NCBI GenBank assembly: GCA_021030905.1
Contig: JAGFMI010000006.1
Span: 434,001 to 498,000, forward strand
DNA: 64,000 nt
Source: Pyrenula massariospora
Taxonomy: Eukaryota; Ascomycota; Eurotiomycetes; Pyrenulales; Pyrenulaceae
Direction: 5' to 3'
Shown here: in pieces, positions 1 through 12,470 of the stretch
How the letters are laid out: each line of letters begins with the position of its first letter
Numbering within the stretch: position 1 is the stretch's first letter
Made by a program: the position numbers and the translations under genes
The notes under the pieces: model-generated
The model's database searches: none
Seen by the model: the letters and a program-made list of their open reading frames with translations, nothing else
Told to the model about the DNA's origin: nothing

Positions 1-1085
1 ACTTTGACGACAAAGGATACGCGGACGAATTCATTTCGAGCCCCGAAGTAGATCCTTTGAGACAGTATCGAAAGTTCTTCAACGGTCCAAAGGAGCGTTC
101 TGAGAAGCCTGCTGCACAATCCGGATTCTGGAGACGATGGACTGCTCGTACAAGTCGCCCGGAACCTCTATCTCTCCCGGCCCAGAAAAGATTCTTGAGA
201 TCTGCGCAAGATGAATCCCCTTCATCGACCGCCTCGAGCCCAGTACAAATTCGTCGTCCCCAATCTCGCGCACCCGCTTCTCCTCGGCGAGATATGCACA
301 AGCACACAACGTTAGACCCCTTCATACCGAGCACAAAACCAACCAAGTCAACCAGCAGGAAACCACCAACCAAGAGTTCCCTCCACGACAAATCACCCCA
401 GCACCCCCAAGGCTTCAACATGCGAAGGAACCCCCACCAACCGCTCCCCCCAACGCCGTCAAGAACCCCCTCCACGCACCAAAACCCGTCCAGAACCCGC
501 CATCCAAGAGAACCGCCCTCATCAAAAACAACACAACCCCCGCCGAGAAAGGAGCCATCGCACGCCCACCCATCCCGGAACCCACCTCCCTCCAGTAATA
601 ACAAGAAACCGTCCAAACCAGCCGCCGCCCTTCCAGAACCCCCCGCCCGCCGCCGGCACGGGTACAAGGACAAGGACAAAAAGACCCAAGACCCTGCCGC
701 CTGTACCAGCGATCCTCCCATCTCGTCCCCAGCCACCACTGCGCAACATCAACATCAACAGCACCAACTGACGCCGTACCCGGAGCTCGAGCTGAGCCCC
801 GGCACGCCGGCGTCGGCGTCGAGTCTGGACCTCGGGCCGCCGCTGATCCCGCTCCCGCTGCTGGGTGGGAAGGGGGAGGGGGAGGGGGAGAGGGGCGTGT
901 TTGATCGGTTGGCGGATGGGAGGGTTGTGCCTGTTGTGGGGTGTGGACTGGGAGGGATGAGGGATGGGGTGGGGGTGGAGGGGGAGCGGCGGGAACGGGG
1001 AAGGGCAAGGGGGAGGTTGGTGGGGCGGCGGGGTGAGAGGGGGAGGAGTTCTTCGGATGAGAGCTTTCACAGCGCGAGGGGCTGA
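1..1085 (+). CDS. Disordered protein, C-terminal part (5' end outside window)
   Basis: An open frame enters from the left edge (codons from base 3) and ends at TGA 1083-1085, giving about 360 residues of a larger protein. The first ~60 residues look like a normal folded or linker tail (FISSPEVDPLRQYRKFFNGP). The rest is Pro/Ser/Thr/Arg/Lys-rich and without recognisable domains, ending in an acidic/serine tip (SSSDESFHSARG). Base composition changes sharply inside the frame: C-rich coding strand to about 780, then G-rich with long GGGGGA runs from about 860. I do not recognise the family, and an intron within this stretch cannot be excluded. The long frame on the opposite strand is most likely a by-product of the skewed composition. 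Confidence 0.55.
   Translation, partial: FDDKGYADEFISSPEVDPLRQYRKFFNGPKERSEKPAAQSGFWRRWTARTSRPEPLSLPAQKRFLRSAQDESPSSTASSPVQIRRPQSRAPASPRRDMHKHTTLDPFIPSTKPTKSTSRKPPTKSSLHDKSPQHPQGFNMRRNPHQPLPPTPSRTPSTHQNPSRTRHPREPPSSKTTQPPPRKEPSHAHPSRNPPPSSNNKKPSKPAAALPEPPARRRHGYKDKDKKTQDPAACTSDPPISSPATTAQHQHQQHQLTPYPELELSPGTPASASSLDLGPPLIPLPLLGGKGEGEGERGVFDRLADGRVVPVVGCGLGGMRDGVGVEGERRERGRARGRLVGRRGERGRSSSDESFHSARG
863..894 (+). other. G-quadruplex-prone G-run tract
   Basis: Six runs of three to five G separated by 1-3 nt lie on the coding strand of the partial gene at the left edge. The pattern fits the usual G3+N1-7 quadruplex rule and would also be present in the mRNA. More G runs continue to about 1050. 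Formation of a real structure is inference. Confidence 0.5.
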
Positions 1086-1546
1086 GCAGTGCTGTCGTGA
1101 CGGGATTGCGTGGGAAAGAGTGTAGTGAGGTGGTCGTTTCTAGTATAGAAAGCAATGTGGGTTTGGTGTGGGACCGACAAATTCGTGCTTTGGTTTGCCT
1201 GGAGGGAGAAGAGCAATGCACGCTGTCACCGATGCTATGCTCCTGAGTGGCTTGTCCTGAAGGCCTGGTTCGAATGGTGATTGAAACTAATAGCGGAGAC
1301 TTGAATTGTGCTCCGGTGTGGTAGCGCGTTTCGGAACGGAAAGACCCAGCTAGATAGAGGGTCGACGTTAGGTATTTTGGCACATATAGGATCGCTCAAA
1401 CCGGCATAGACAGCGAATTAGGTAGATCTAGGAGAATGTAGGTACGGATCCTGCTTTACTGATAACTCGCTTCCGTGGAAGGAAAAAGCTGATATTCGAA
1501 CGTCCTTTTGCAAACCGGCCGTAAATAATTCCCCAGTGCACGCCAT
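1086..1546. other. Intergenic, convergent 3' ends
   Basis: This stretch separates the end of the left partial gene from the end of SWD1. It must hold both 3' UTRs and terminators. I see no gene or RNA here. Confidence 0.5.
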
Positions 1547-3217
1547 CTACGCAACACCATCCTCCAAGTTCCACTCCCTCCCCTCATTCGCCTCCTTCCG
1601 CCTCATCGTCCCTACGCCCACACTCACAAACTCCTCTTCATCATCACTCCCCTCAATCCCCATCTGCACCGGCAACACGAAACTCTCCTCCTCCTCCCCC
1701 TTCACCGTCTCCACCGTCCACACGTCCACCTCCTCATCCTCCGCGTCCTCCCTCCGCTTCTGCACCTCCGCCTCGGGCAGCACGTCGAACTCGTCTTCCC
1801 GCTCCTCGTGCTCGACGTTCTCTTCCACCTCGGCGAAGTCGGGCGCCAGCGCGGACCATTTCTGCTGCGGCTCGACGGCCCAGATGCAGATCGTGCCCGT
1901 GTCGACTCCGGCGGTGGCGAGGAGGGGGCGGCCGTTGGGGTGCCACTCGACGACGCCTTGTTCTTCGCGGGGTTCGAGCATGGTGAGGATCGAGCCCGAC
2001 GAGCGTTCCCAGATGTAGATGTCCTTTTTCATGTAGGTGGTGGCGACGATGTAGGAAGAAGGTGAGGAGGGAGAGGCGGAGAGGGTGGGAGGCGAGGAGA
2101 GCGCAACGCTGTTCCAGCGTAGGCGATTGACTAGGTCTTGGATACGTCGTTCTATGTTTAGAGAGGCGGGGGGAAGAGGGTCGGAGATAGGACTTGGAGG
2201 GTCAGAGGGAGGGGAAGGGGTTGATGTTGTTGTGCCATTGGCGAGAGCAGGGGTGTTTGGGTCGGACGGGAGAGCAGAGGGTGGAGCGAGTTTGGACAGG
2301 TCGGGGAGGTTGAGGAGGCGGATTATACGGTCAGAGGCGTTGACGAGGAGGTCTTGGCCGTTGTTGCTGAGGCGGAGGAGAGGAATGAGGTGGTTGCAGA
2401 GTTTCTCGGAGAAGATGACGCGCCGGGAGGATGTTTCGATTATGTTGAGCCAGCCCTTGGAGGTGCCAGCGAAGATGTGATTCCCGGTTTGACTAAAGAG
2501 GACGAAGGTGGTGGAGAGCTTTGCAAGGTGCGGGGCGGAGGGGTCGTCAGTCAAGGGGGCGGTGGGGAGGCGCGATTTTGTGGGGGAATGAGGGTCTGTA
2601 GTATTCACGAGGTGGGGATCGTCTTCAAAGAGGGATGCGACGAAGAGGTTTCTAGGATAGAAATATTAGGAGCGGGGTCGTTGAGAGGAGGTTTGAAGCT
2701 TTGATTTTACCGATTGTAAGGGTGTAGCTCTGCGTTGAAGACCATGGCTTCAAATCGTATTACTCGAATGCGTGAGCCATCTTGGAGGTCCCAAAGAATG
2801 ACCCGCTTGTCTTGGGAAGAACTCAGGAGGTATCGACCGCATCGTGACCAACTGCGAGGTTCAGCAAACGGCAGTATTCTTGAGCGCTCGACTAACCTAA
2901 GCGATTGAATTTGTAGAAAGTGGCCATGGAGCTTCATCCCCACTCCCATCGTCTCCATATCCCAGATAATAATTTTGCCATCGGTCTGTAGGGGTTTTGT
3001 AAGCGCAAATCTTCCACGCAGGCCTTGATGAGCATACACGACCAGAGGCGAGATAATCGCCTCTACGATTGAACCGAAGTGTCGATGTCTGTCCGGATTC
3101 TTAGAGGTATTAGCACGGTGGTGGGAAAAGCTGTTTTCTGTTCGTACTCAAGGTCTCTGCAAGGATGGTAGGGTAGTCCTGAGCTAATTGGAAAGGGTCG
3201 ATCAGCGCTAGATTCAT
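1547..3217 (-). CDS. SWD1: COMPASS subunit Swd1 (RBBP5-type WD40 protein)
   Basis: Core WD40 subunit of the COMPASS histone H3-K4 methyltransferase, nuclear. Five exons: 3217-3148, 3099-3038, 2985-2897, 2851-2711, 2651-1547, giving 488 residues. The start ATG at 3217 opens MNLALIDPFQLAQDYP, the family's typical N-terminus. WD blades follow (LASGRTDGKIIIWDMET; YLLSSSQDKRVILWD; DIYIWERSSGSIL; the ICIWAVEPQQKWSALAPDF region), then the RBBP5 signature EEREDEFDVLPE. Introns are 45-59 nt and close in frame. The C-terminal tail is acidic. It is divergent from RPB1 across a 1.2-kb shared upstream region. The last exon is much more GC-rich than the first four. Identity is firm; the low-complexity linker around 2150-2300 is the least conserved part. 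Confidence 0.93.
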
Positions 3218-4405
3218 TTCGCAAAGTGTCGTGATCTGTACCTCTACAGCGCCGCAGTAACAAGCGCTCAAGCCTGTGCTGGTCAGGGAACAGCGGCTGT
3301 CGACGCGCGCCGCGTTCAACAGACCTGGGCTCCCCCATCTCCGGAAGGACAAGGCGCGCTCTACGATTGGCTCGGCTACGACGACAGCAAGGCTGACGGT
3401 AGCCTTATGTACAACCCTTGCTTCGCCCACGAGGAATGGAGAATCTCGTGGCTTTGTTTACATTTAAATGGCCATGGAATGAGGCGATAATCATCAGATT
3501 GATGAGGTCTAGTTTTCCGGTAGAACATCAGGTGAACAAACTATGAGTGATTGATTGTCGGTTGTCGGTTGGCAAACGGTGCGATAGAATAGAGATAATG
3601 GCCGGGAAACCCATTAGTTATCAACATGAGGTCCTGAACAATCAATCAGGATCTCATTGATCTAGTCAAGTGCAGCCGTTCATTGTTTCCGCAGAATTGT
3701 AGTATCGCATTCAGAGAGCAGGCAGCAGCACATTCTCCTGGTATGGAGAGGTTGAGCATTCAAGATATTCATATTAGTCACAATGACTATCACCATGACA
3801 CATACAACAGCGCCGCTGCCTCACCTTATTGCCGGTGAATCGAATTCTGTGGCTGTGGATGCTCGTGGTGTCGTCGCCGTGTGAGTCAACGGAGAAAGAA
3901 CAGTCCGTGCCAAGGCGCGCTTAGCCGAGTGAGGCTGAGGGAAAAAAAAGTGCGCTAGCCCGCTAAAATAGGCACCCGATCCCAGCGTTCTGAGGCAACT
4001 CAACTCTCCCCTTTCATCTACCCACCGACCCAACAACATCATCACCACATCGAGATTTGTCGCGTTCTGAATCGCGATATCTCGTCGGGCCATCAGGACG
4101 AACACCTAGCAGGATTTTCAAGATATTCGCATCGAAATCGCGACCACGAATCGGGGTGCGAGAATTCGGGCGACCGGCCCCGCGGCGGTCCTCTGCCAGA
4201 GGCCTTCACGGCCGGCAGGTGAGGGAGAAGGGAGGAGAAGGTGAACTGAAAATTCACGAGAGTGGCAGTGGTGGTCTAGATTGAATAATTGCGATCGCAA
4301 ATCCCATCAAACGCGCACCTGATCGCGACCTTTAGAGTACCTGCTGCGACCCTTGAGCGCGCCTTAACCAAAGTCTCTGAATCCGCACCCAAAACCATCA
4401 CGAAA
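3218..4405. other. Divergent promoter region, SWD1 / RPB1
   Basis: About 1.2 kb between two divergent start codons. It holds both 5' UTRs. A short direct repeat (GTCGGTT twice) lies near 3556-3570, and pyrimidine-rich stretches precede RPB1. I see no gene in it. Confidence 0.5.
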
Positions 4406-7400
4406 ATGCCGAGTTTCAATCCTCAATACTCGAGCGCGCCTTTGCGCCGGGTCGAGCAGATCCAGTTTGGTATCTTTCCTCCCGAAGAGATCAAACGCAT
4501 GAGTGTGGTTCACGTTGAGTATCCAGAGACAATGGTTAGTACATCATTCAGGCTTGCGCCTGATATCTCCATCGTAGAATTGCTCTTACAAAGTACAACT
4601 ACAGGATGAGCAGCGTCAGCGACCTCGTGAAAAAGGCCTCAACGACCCTCACCTTGGTACAATTGACCGAAACTTCAAGTGTGGCACTTGCGAGGAGTCG
4701 ATGGAAGAATGCCCTGGGCATTTTGGACATATCGAACTCGCGGTCCCTGTGTTTCATTACGGTTAGTAGATGCATGAAGCTGTGAAGCAACATTGCTCAC
4801 CCACTCTCTTCTAGGTTTCTTGAGCAAGGTCAAGAAACTCTTGGAGACAGTTTGCCACAATTGCGGGAAGGTAAAAGCGATCGATGTAAGCCTTGAGAAA
4901 TGAAGGTGTCATGTGACCTACTAACTCTACGCAGAGCGAAGAGCTTCGTCAAGCAAAAGCGTCCCGAGACCCAAAACAGCGCTTTGAAAAAATCTGGAGA
5001 CTGAGCCGAGACAAATTGGTCTGCGAAGCCGACGTTGTGGATGAAGATCAGGATGCCGTGTCAAAAGAGAAAGGAGTTCGACCTAAACATGGAGGATGTG
5101 GCAATGCCCAACCGCAAATTCGAAAGCAGGGCCTCCAACTCTTCGGACACTGGAAACCCAGCAAAGATGAGGAGAATGAGGATGCTGTCCCTGAGAAGAA
5201 GCTGATAACTCCTCAGCAAGCTTTGAATGTCTTCAAGCTCACTGACGATGAAGAAATGGAAGAGATCGGTCTCAATCTCGCGTATGCCAGACCTGAGTGG
5301 ATGATACTCACAGTGCTGCCTGTCCCTCCTCCTCCCGTTCGACCAAGCATCTCCATTGATGGTAGTGGTCAAGGTCAACGTGGCGAAGATGACCTTACCT
5401 TTAAGTTAGGTGATATCATTCGCGCCAACCAAAACGTTCGCAGGGTTCAGCAAGAAGGCTCACCGGACCATATCCTTCAAGAGCATTGCCAACTCTTGCA
5501 ATGGCATGTGGCAACGTATATGGATAACGACATCGCGGGTATGGACGGATTAAAGGCACAGCATAAGACTGGTCGACCGATCAAGTCCATTCGTGCTCGT
5601 CTTAAGGGGAAGGACGGCCGTCTGCGCCAAAATCTCATGGGCAAACGTGTTGATTTTTCAGCGCGTACAGTGATTACTGGCGATCCAAATCTGTCTCTGG
5701 ACGAAGTTGGCGTCCCTCGAAGCATCGCTAAAACCCTGACTTACCCTGAGGTCGTAACTCCGTTCAATATCGACAAGCTCAAGAAGTTGGTCGCAAATGG
5801 CCCGATGGAACATCCAGGCGCACGCTATGTGATCCGAGCGGATGGCAATCGTATCGATCTTCGTTACCACAAACGAACGACCGAGTTGATTTTGGAATTT
5901 GGCTGGACGGTTGAACGACATATTTACGATGGCGATGTCATTCTCTTCAATCGACAGCCGTCTCTCCACAAAGAGTCTATGATGGCACACAGGGTAAGGG
6001 TAATGCCTTATTCAACATTCCGTCTAAATCTCTCCGTGACGTCTCCTTACAACGCCGATTTTGATGGTGACGAGATGAACTTGCATGTCCCGCAGAGCGA
6101 AGAGGCGCGAGCTGAACTTGCAAACCTCTGCATGGTTCCTCTGAACATCGTCTCGCCTCAACGAAATGGACCTTTAATGGGAATCGTACAAGACACTCTC
6201 TGTGGCATTTACAAGATCTGCCGTCGCGATATATTTCTGAGTCGGGAAGAAGTCATGAACATTATGTTGTGGGTTCCTGAATGGGATGGGGTGATTCCCA
6301 CGCCTGCTGTCCTGAAACCACGACCTCGTTGGACAGGTAAACAAGTAATCAGCATGGTGCTCCCTCCAAACCTCAATCTCGTTCGCATCGATAAAGACAA
6401 GGGTAAAGAAGAAGACAAATTTTCTCCTCTCACTGATGGCGGTCTCTTCGTTGATCGAGGCGAACTCATGTTTGGCCTCTTCAACAAGAAGAGCGTTGGG
6501 ACAAGCGCTGGTGGTATCATCCACACGATCTTCAATGAATTTGGTCATGAGGTTGCTCTCCAATTCTTCAACGGAGCGCAAACTGTCGTCAACTACTGGC
6601 TTCTCCACAACGGCTTCAGTATCGGTATAGGTGATACTGTTCCTGATGCTGGAACAACTGTCCAGATTCAGAATGAGGTCAACACGAAGAAGGAGGAAGT
6701 CGCCAATATTACTACAGCTGCGGAGAACGAAGAATTAGAAGCCTTACCCGGAATGAATGTTCGTGAAACCTTCGAGAGCAAAGTGTCTGCTGCCCTCAAC
6801 GCTGCTCGTGATGAAGCGGGCTCGGTGACGGAGAATAGCTTGAAGGATCTCAACAATGCGATCCAAATGGCTCGTGCTGGGTCCAAAGGCTCTACCATTA
6901 ACATCTCTCAAATGACGGCCATTGTCGGGCAACAAATGGTTGAGGGAAAACGCATTCCCTTCGGCTTCAAATACCGAAGCCTTCCCCATTTTGCGAAAGA
7001 TGACTATTCAGCACAGTCAAGGGGATTTGTGGAGAATTCTTATTTACGAGGTTTAACGCCTTCAGAATTTTTCTTCCACGCCATGGCTGGTCGTGAAGGT
7101 CTAATTGATACGGCCGTCAAGACGGCAGAGACCGGCTACATCCAGCGCCGACTTGTAAAAGCACTAGAGGAGCTGACTGTTCGTTACGACACTACCATCC
7201 GAGATGCTCGAGGCAATCTTGTGCAATTCATTTATGGTGAAGATGGTCTTGACGGAGCTCACATCGAGAACCAGCGCGTCGATACCATTACCTTGTCTGA
7301 AGCTGCATTCTCTCGTCGCTTCCGAGTCGATCTTATGTCCCAAAAGCCACAATTTGTCCGTGGTCAGCTAGCCGATGATTTCAGAGCCGATGTTGATCGC

Positions 7401-9957
7401 CAGAAACTCCTCGACGACGAATGGGACCAACTCAATGAAGATCGAAAGTTTCTACGCTCCGTCAGGAAAGGTGTTGATGAAATGATGCAACTTCCTTTGA
7501 ACGTTCAACGCATCCTAGATCAGGCGAGAACTACGTTCAAAGTCGATCAGACCCAAGTTTGCGATCTTGACCCCGCTCATGTCATCCCTGAAGTCCGCAA
7601 ATTGTTGAACGACCTTGTCGTAGTTAGGGGGACAGATAGTATCTCCATGGAGGCACAGGAGAATGCCACTTTGCTCTTCAAAGCTCAGCTTCGCTCTCGG
7701 CTCGCATTCAAGCGACTCGTGAACGATTATCGCTTGAGCACGGTGGCTTTCAATCACGTCATTGGTAATGTCAAAGATCGATGGATCAAAGCCCAAGCAC
7801 ATCCTGGTGAGATGGTCGGAGTCCTCGCTGCTCAATCAATCGGAGAGCCTGCGACGCAAATGACGCTCAACACCTTTCACTTTGCCGGTGTTTCCGCAAA
7901 GAACGTTACCCTCGGTGTACCGCGTCTCAAAGAAATCTTAAACGTATCTTCAAACATCAAAACCCCGTCAATGACGATTTATCAGGAGCCAGATAAAGCC
8001 GGTGATAGGGAGGGCGCCAAGCTCCTTCGAAGCCTTGTACAATTTACCAACCTCCGATCAGTGGCTGAGACCTGCGAGCTCTGGTACGATCCTGATATTC
8101 AGAACACAATCATTGAAGAAGACCAGGATATGGTAGAGTCTTACTACATTCTTCCAGAAGACGATGCACAGAGTCCGGACAGCCAATCTCGCTGGCTGCT
8201 TCGTATTACCTTGAGCCGTGCCAAACTTCTTGACAAAGGTCTTAATATTCAAGATGTTGCCCAAGATATCAAGCGTCGTTATAAGAATGACATTGCTCTC
8301 ATATTCAGCGACATCAACGCTGACGAGCAGATCATTCGTGTTCGTATCGTGAACAATTATGCAAAAGAAGAAGACGAGGACCTCGAAGGTGACGACGTGC
8401 AACTGAGGAAGCTTATGCACGAGATGTTGGAGAAGGTCTCTTTCCGTGGTGTTCAAGGCATCGAGCGCGCCTTCATTGACCAGAAATTACGTCCAGTCTT
8501 GCTGCCCGATGGATCTCTGGTCCAAGAAAAGGACAGGCCCGATTGCAAAGAATTTGTGCTGGAGACCAGTGGTAGCGCTTTCGCCAAAGTGCTCGCGATT
8601 CCCGGCGTGGACACCACGCGCACCTACACCAATCGCTTCATGGAAATTTTCCAGGTATTCGGCATTGAGGCAACTCGTTCGGCCCTGCTCCGCGAATTGA
8701 CGACCGTCTTGGCTTTTGATGGCTCATATGTCAATCACCGACATTTGGCCTTACTTTGCGACGTAATGACGGCAAGGGGCTATGTAATGCCTGCGACCCG
8801 ACATGGTATCAACAAATCAGACACTGGCGCTCTCATGAGATGTTCATTTGAACAGACTGTGGAAATTCTCCTCGATGCCGCCGCAACAGGTGAGACTGAT
8901 CAAACTCGAGGCGTTTCCGAAAACTTGATTCTTGGTCAAGTTGCGCCTGTGGGGACAGGAAGTCTTGAAGTGTTCCTGGACGAACAGATGCTCGATCTCG
9001 TTGTCAAAGATAATCGCGGTGTCTCCGGCGCCATTAGCGTGAAATCCAACCTCCTCCCCGATGGCGGCGCTGCCACTCCCTATGATAGCGGTTCTCCAAT
9101 GGCGGATACGAACAACATCGGCAGTCCTGACTATGGTGCATCGTTCTCCCCAATTCAAAATGCTGGAGGGGACAGTCCGCTAGGAGGATTGACACCCCAT
9201 GGCTATGGAGGCGGTGGGTTAAGTCCCTGGTCAGGCTCTAGGAGTCCAGGATTCTCACCTGCAAGTCCATTCGGAGCAACCAGCCCATCATCTCCTGCCT
9301 ATTCTCCCGGATCGAGCTATTCGCCAACTTCTCCAGGCTTTGGTGGGACGAGTCCAGGGTTTGCCCCTACTTCACCAAGCTTCTCTCCCGCCAGTCCCGC
9401 ATTCACACCTACGTCCCCTTCTTACTCTCCTACATCACCAGGCCAGGGAATGTCTCCTGCTTCTCCTTCATACTCTCCCTCATCTCCCAACTATTCTCCC
9501 ACATCTCCTCAGTATACACCCACTTCACCGACTTACAGCCCAACGTCGCCTCAGTTCAGCCCTACATCCCCGACATCACCAACGTCGCCGCAATACAGCC
9601 CCACGTCTCCAACATATAGTCCAACGAGTCCAATGTATGGCGCTGGTGCTGGCAGAAATATGTCGCCTACCTCTCCGCAGTACTCTCCGACTTCACCCCA
9701 ATATTCTCCCACATCACCTCAATATTCTCCAACTTCGCCAAACTTCAGCCCGACAAGCCCTTCCTACTCGCCGACTTCACCGGCTTACTCTGGCACATCC
9801 AGGTCGCCATCCGCCCCTGGTTCTGCGCCATATTCTGCGACTTCCCCGCAGTACTCACCCAATTCACCTGAGTACTCTCCGAAGTAAGTTTCCTCAGATG
9901 AGCCTTGTTCCTAGTGCTATGACTAACTTCTCCTCTAGCTCGCCAAAAGATGATTAA
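4406..9957 (+). CDS. RPB1: RNA polymerase II largest subunit Rpb1
   Basis: Catalytic subunit of RNA polymerase II. Five exons: 4406-4534, 4605-4761, 4815-4885, 4935-9883, 9939-9957, giving 1774 residues. The start [20 protein letters not shown] sits in a good context (GAAAATGC). Zinc ligands of the clamp are visible (CGTC...CPGHFGH, CHNCGK, KHGGCGN). The active-site motif NADFDGDE is at about 492-499. The bridge helix/trigger loop region ([19 protein letters not shown]) is intact. The CTD runs from about 1575 with roughly 25 YSPTSPx-type heptads, many with F for Y at position 1 and Q, T or S at position 7. A last 55-nt intron with a perfect GACTAAC branch site splits the final heptad, so the protein ends SPNSPKDD. 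If that intron is retained, translation stops at once (AAG TAA). Length and motifs are normal for ascomycetes. Confidence 0.97.
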
Positions 9958-10953
9958 ATCTTCTTCTGTGCCATCAATTGTATCATCATGACCATGACAG
10001 GTCAAATTTGCATAACGAGCGAGTTGGCATGTGACGGCGGAGCCATTCGTTTGGTCCTCTTCCATGACATTGCGGCAAAGCTTGCTTTGGGCGTTTTATT
10101 TTCCCGATGATCATTATATCAACCCCACCAAATTGTGATGAACATCTCCCGGTTTGAAGATGAGCTTCGCCGGAGATTCGTTCTTGGGCATTTCACGCGT
10201 TTTTCTACATCAGCATGGCGTTGGATCGGTTCAAATCAATCTGCACCGAGTTTCAGGGTTTCACTTGGTTGTTCAATACGCTCGAAGCGCGTTCACCAAA
10301 AAGAAGCCAAAAAAATATGGAATGATGGGTCCTTTTTCTAGTTTTGATTTCGAAAGAAATGCATTTAAAGATTGCATTGGCGAATATTTTTAAACCTTTT
10401 TGTGGTTGGATTTGAGGTGTACTACTTTTCTTGAGCTGCTTTGGGTGCAGCAGAAGTCCTTCAGGAAGGGGCGAAGAGGGATGAGGCGGGATGAACGATC
10501 AATTTGTAGGTTTGCCGAGGATAATTAGTAGCGAGGTAGATAAAATCCGAAGATGATTTGACGGTTGTGAAATTGCATTTACTTCTGAATTGTGACGCTA
10601 TTGTGAAGATATAAAGTAGATACTCAGCCCTTCGGCCCTTTGCGTCGTTGGCTGGCTCAGTGAAAACCTATAATGCCTTAGATTTTCCAAAGTGACTCAC
10701 GCCAGCTGCCGGAATATCTCACCCAAACAAGAACTCGCCTTCGCAGAAGCACTGTACTCTCGCAAGTCATGTCTAAGTGATAGCAACGTGCGGATATATC
10801 TCTTTAGCTTGAGTTTTTGCTCTACCTAGAGACTGTTGTTCTGACTTCGACCCACGAGTGGATAGCGGGCGAGACTGAAGGCCATGTATCTTGGCTATTC
10901 TTAACCTTCGAAAACATTATCTGGTCTTGATTTAATATAAACATGAACTACGA
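9958..10953. other. Intergenic, RPB1 3' / THG1 5'
   Basis: About 1 kb of AT-rich sequence with the RPB1 terminator and the THG1 promoter. No supported gene or RNA. An ATG at 10943, 11 nt before the THG1 start and out of frame with it, would open an overlapping upstream frame if transcripts start above it. Confidence 0.45.
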
Positions 10954-12470
10954 ATGGCTAACTCTAAGTATGCTGCATGCTCTACTTGAAGGTCGTTTGA
11001 CTCCGTCTAATGAATGAGAAAAAGGTACGAGTACGTCAAGACGTTTGAGCAACCTGATACTTTGCTCCCAAATACGTGGATCGTGGTGAGAATTGATGGA
11101 AGGGGATTTCACAAGTACGCCATTTCTATATTTTCTAATGTGTCTAGATATTCCATCTCGTTTTGTATACGTTCGTCAGGAGGGAAAGGATTTCTCATAA
11201 GATGTGAAAGCATCCTCCAACCCTACACTGTACGACGACTTTCCAAACATCCGATCATTCTAATCACATTTCCTCCAATACACCTCTCCCGCGTTCCCCT
11301 CTCAACATACACAATCTACACCCTCTTCCTCCCACCTTCCCCCCCTCATTCCAAAACCGTCTCCTCCCTAACCCCTCCCCCCCCCTTCCAGACTCTCATC
11401 CCACTACACCTTCACCCGCCCCAACGACCCGCGCCCCCTCCGCCTGGCCAACGCCTGCGCCACCGCCCTCCTCGCCGCCCTCCCGGACGTCGTCCTCGCC
11501 TACGGCCACAGCGACGAGTACTCCTTCCTCTTCCACAGGCATACGTCCTTGTTTGAGCGGAGGGCTGCGTAAGCCTTCTCCCCCCCGGTCATATTTCTTT
11601 GAGTTGAGCTGGTTGAGCTAACGGTGTGTGGGGGGAAAAGGAAGATTGTGAGTACGGTGGTGAGCGCGTTCACGGCGCGGTACGTGTTTCTCTGGAACGA
11701 ATTCATGGGGCGGGAGGGGGTGGAGTTGGAGGGGGCAATGTTGCCGACGTTTGACGGGCGGGCGGTGGTGTTTCCTGGGGTGGGGGAGGTGAGGGATTAT
11801 TTTGCTTGGAGGCAGGTGGATTGTAAGTTTTTGCGTACTCCGCGGTGGGTTGAGGTTGCGATTACTGATGGGATGGGGGGCTTGGTGTAGGTCATGTTAA
11901 TAATTTGTATAATACGACGTTCTGGGCGTTGGTGCAAAAGGGCGGGATGGGGAGGAGGGAGGCGGAGGAGTTGCTCAAGGTATGTTTTGTGCACGACCAC
12001 GTCTATCCTGATGGTCGACCATCATCCGTCCTCCTCCCCTCGTTTCATCCAACTCACGATATCCGTACACGTCCACAGGGCACCCTCTCCTCCGACAAGA
12101 ACGAACTCCTCTTCTCCCGCTTCGGCATCAACTACAACAACGAGCCCGAGATGTACCGGAAGGGCAGCGTCGTGTATCGAGATGTACCTCCTTCCCTCCC
12201 CCATCCTTCCCCACTTGTCCATAGCTTACTAAAATACCGCAGTTCTCAGACACGCAGAGCACAGACCCGAAGGAGACAGTCGACGCGGCGAAAGATGACC
12301 AGCAACAGCAGCCGACGACGGCAGTCCCCCCGCCGCCGCAGAGCAGGAGTCAAGCGGAGAAGGTGAGGAAGAGGAGGGCGAGGGCGAGGGTGGTGGTGGA
12401 GCATGTTGATGTTGTGAGGGATGAGTTTTGGGGGGGGAGGGGGTGGATTTTGGGGGATGGTGGGAGGTAG
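10954..12470 (+). CDS. THG1: tRNA(His) guanylyltransferase Thg1
   Basis: Adds the essential G-1 to the 5' end of tRNA-His. Seven exons: 10954-10967, 11025-11114, 11392-11568, 11641-11822, 11891-11979, 12079-12183, 12243-12470, giving 294 residues. The 14-nt first exon supplies MANSK, which joins [16 protein letters not shown]. The palm metal motif RIDGRGFHK and the second carboxylate motif GHSDEYSF are intact, as is [12 protein letters not shown]...[10 protein letters not shown] Gln/Pro/Arg-rich insert ([16 protein letters not shown]) separates the core from the usual C-terminal block [10 protein letters not shown]. Intron 2 (277 nt) is unusually long and pyrimidine-rich; the others are 57-99 nt. 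The coding strand is C-rich in exon 3 and G-rich in exons 4 and 7. Identity is firm. Confidence 0.93.

Noticed and set aside
1264-1275. GGTTCGAAT, similar to a tRNA B box
   Set aside because: It is followed by GG instead of CC, and no A box or acceptor stem pairs with it.
415-1383. Long minus-strand frame (322 codons) opposite the left partial gene
   Set aside because: Composition-driven: the region lacks A/T-rich stop codons on both strands. The product is a Pro/Ser repeat without any domain, and the plus-strand frame is open from the window edge with a more protein-like first part.
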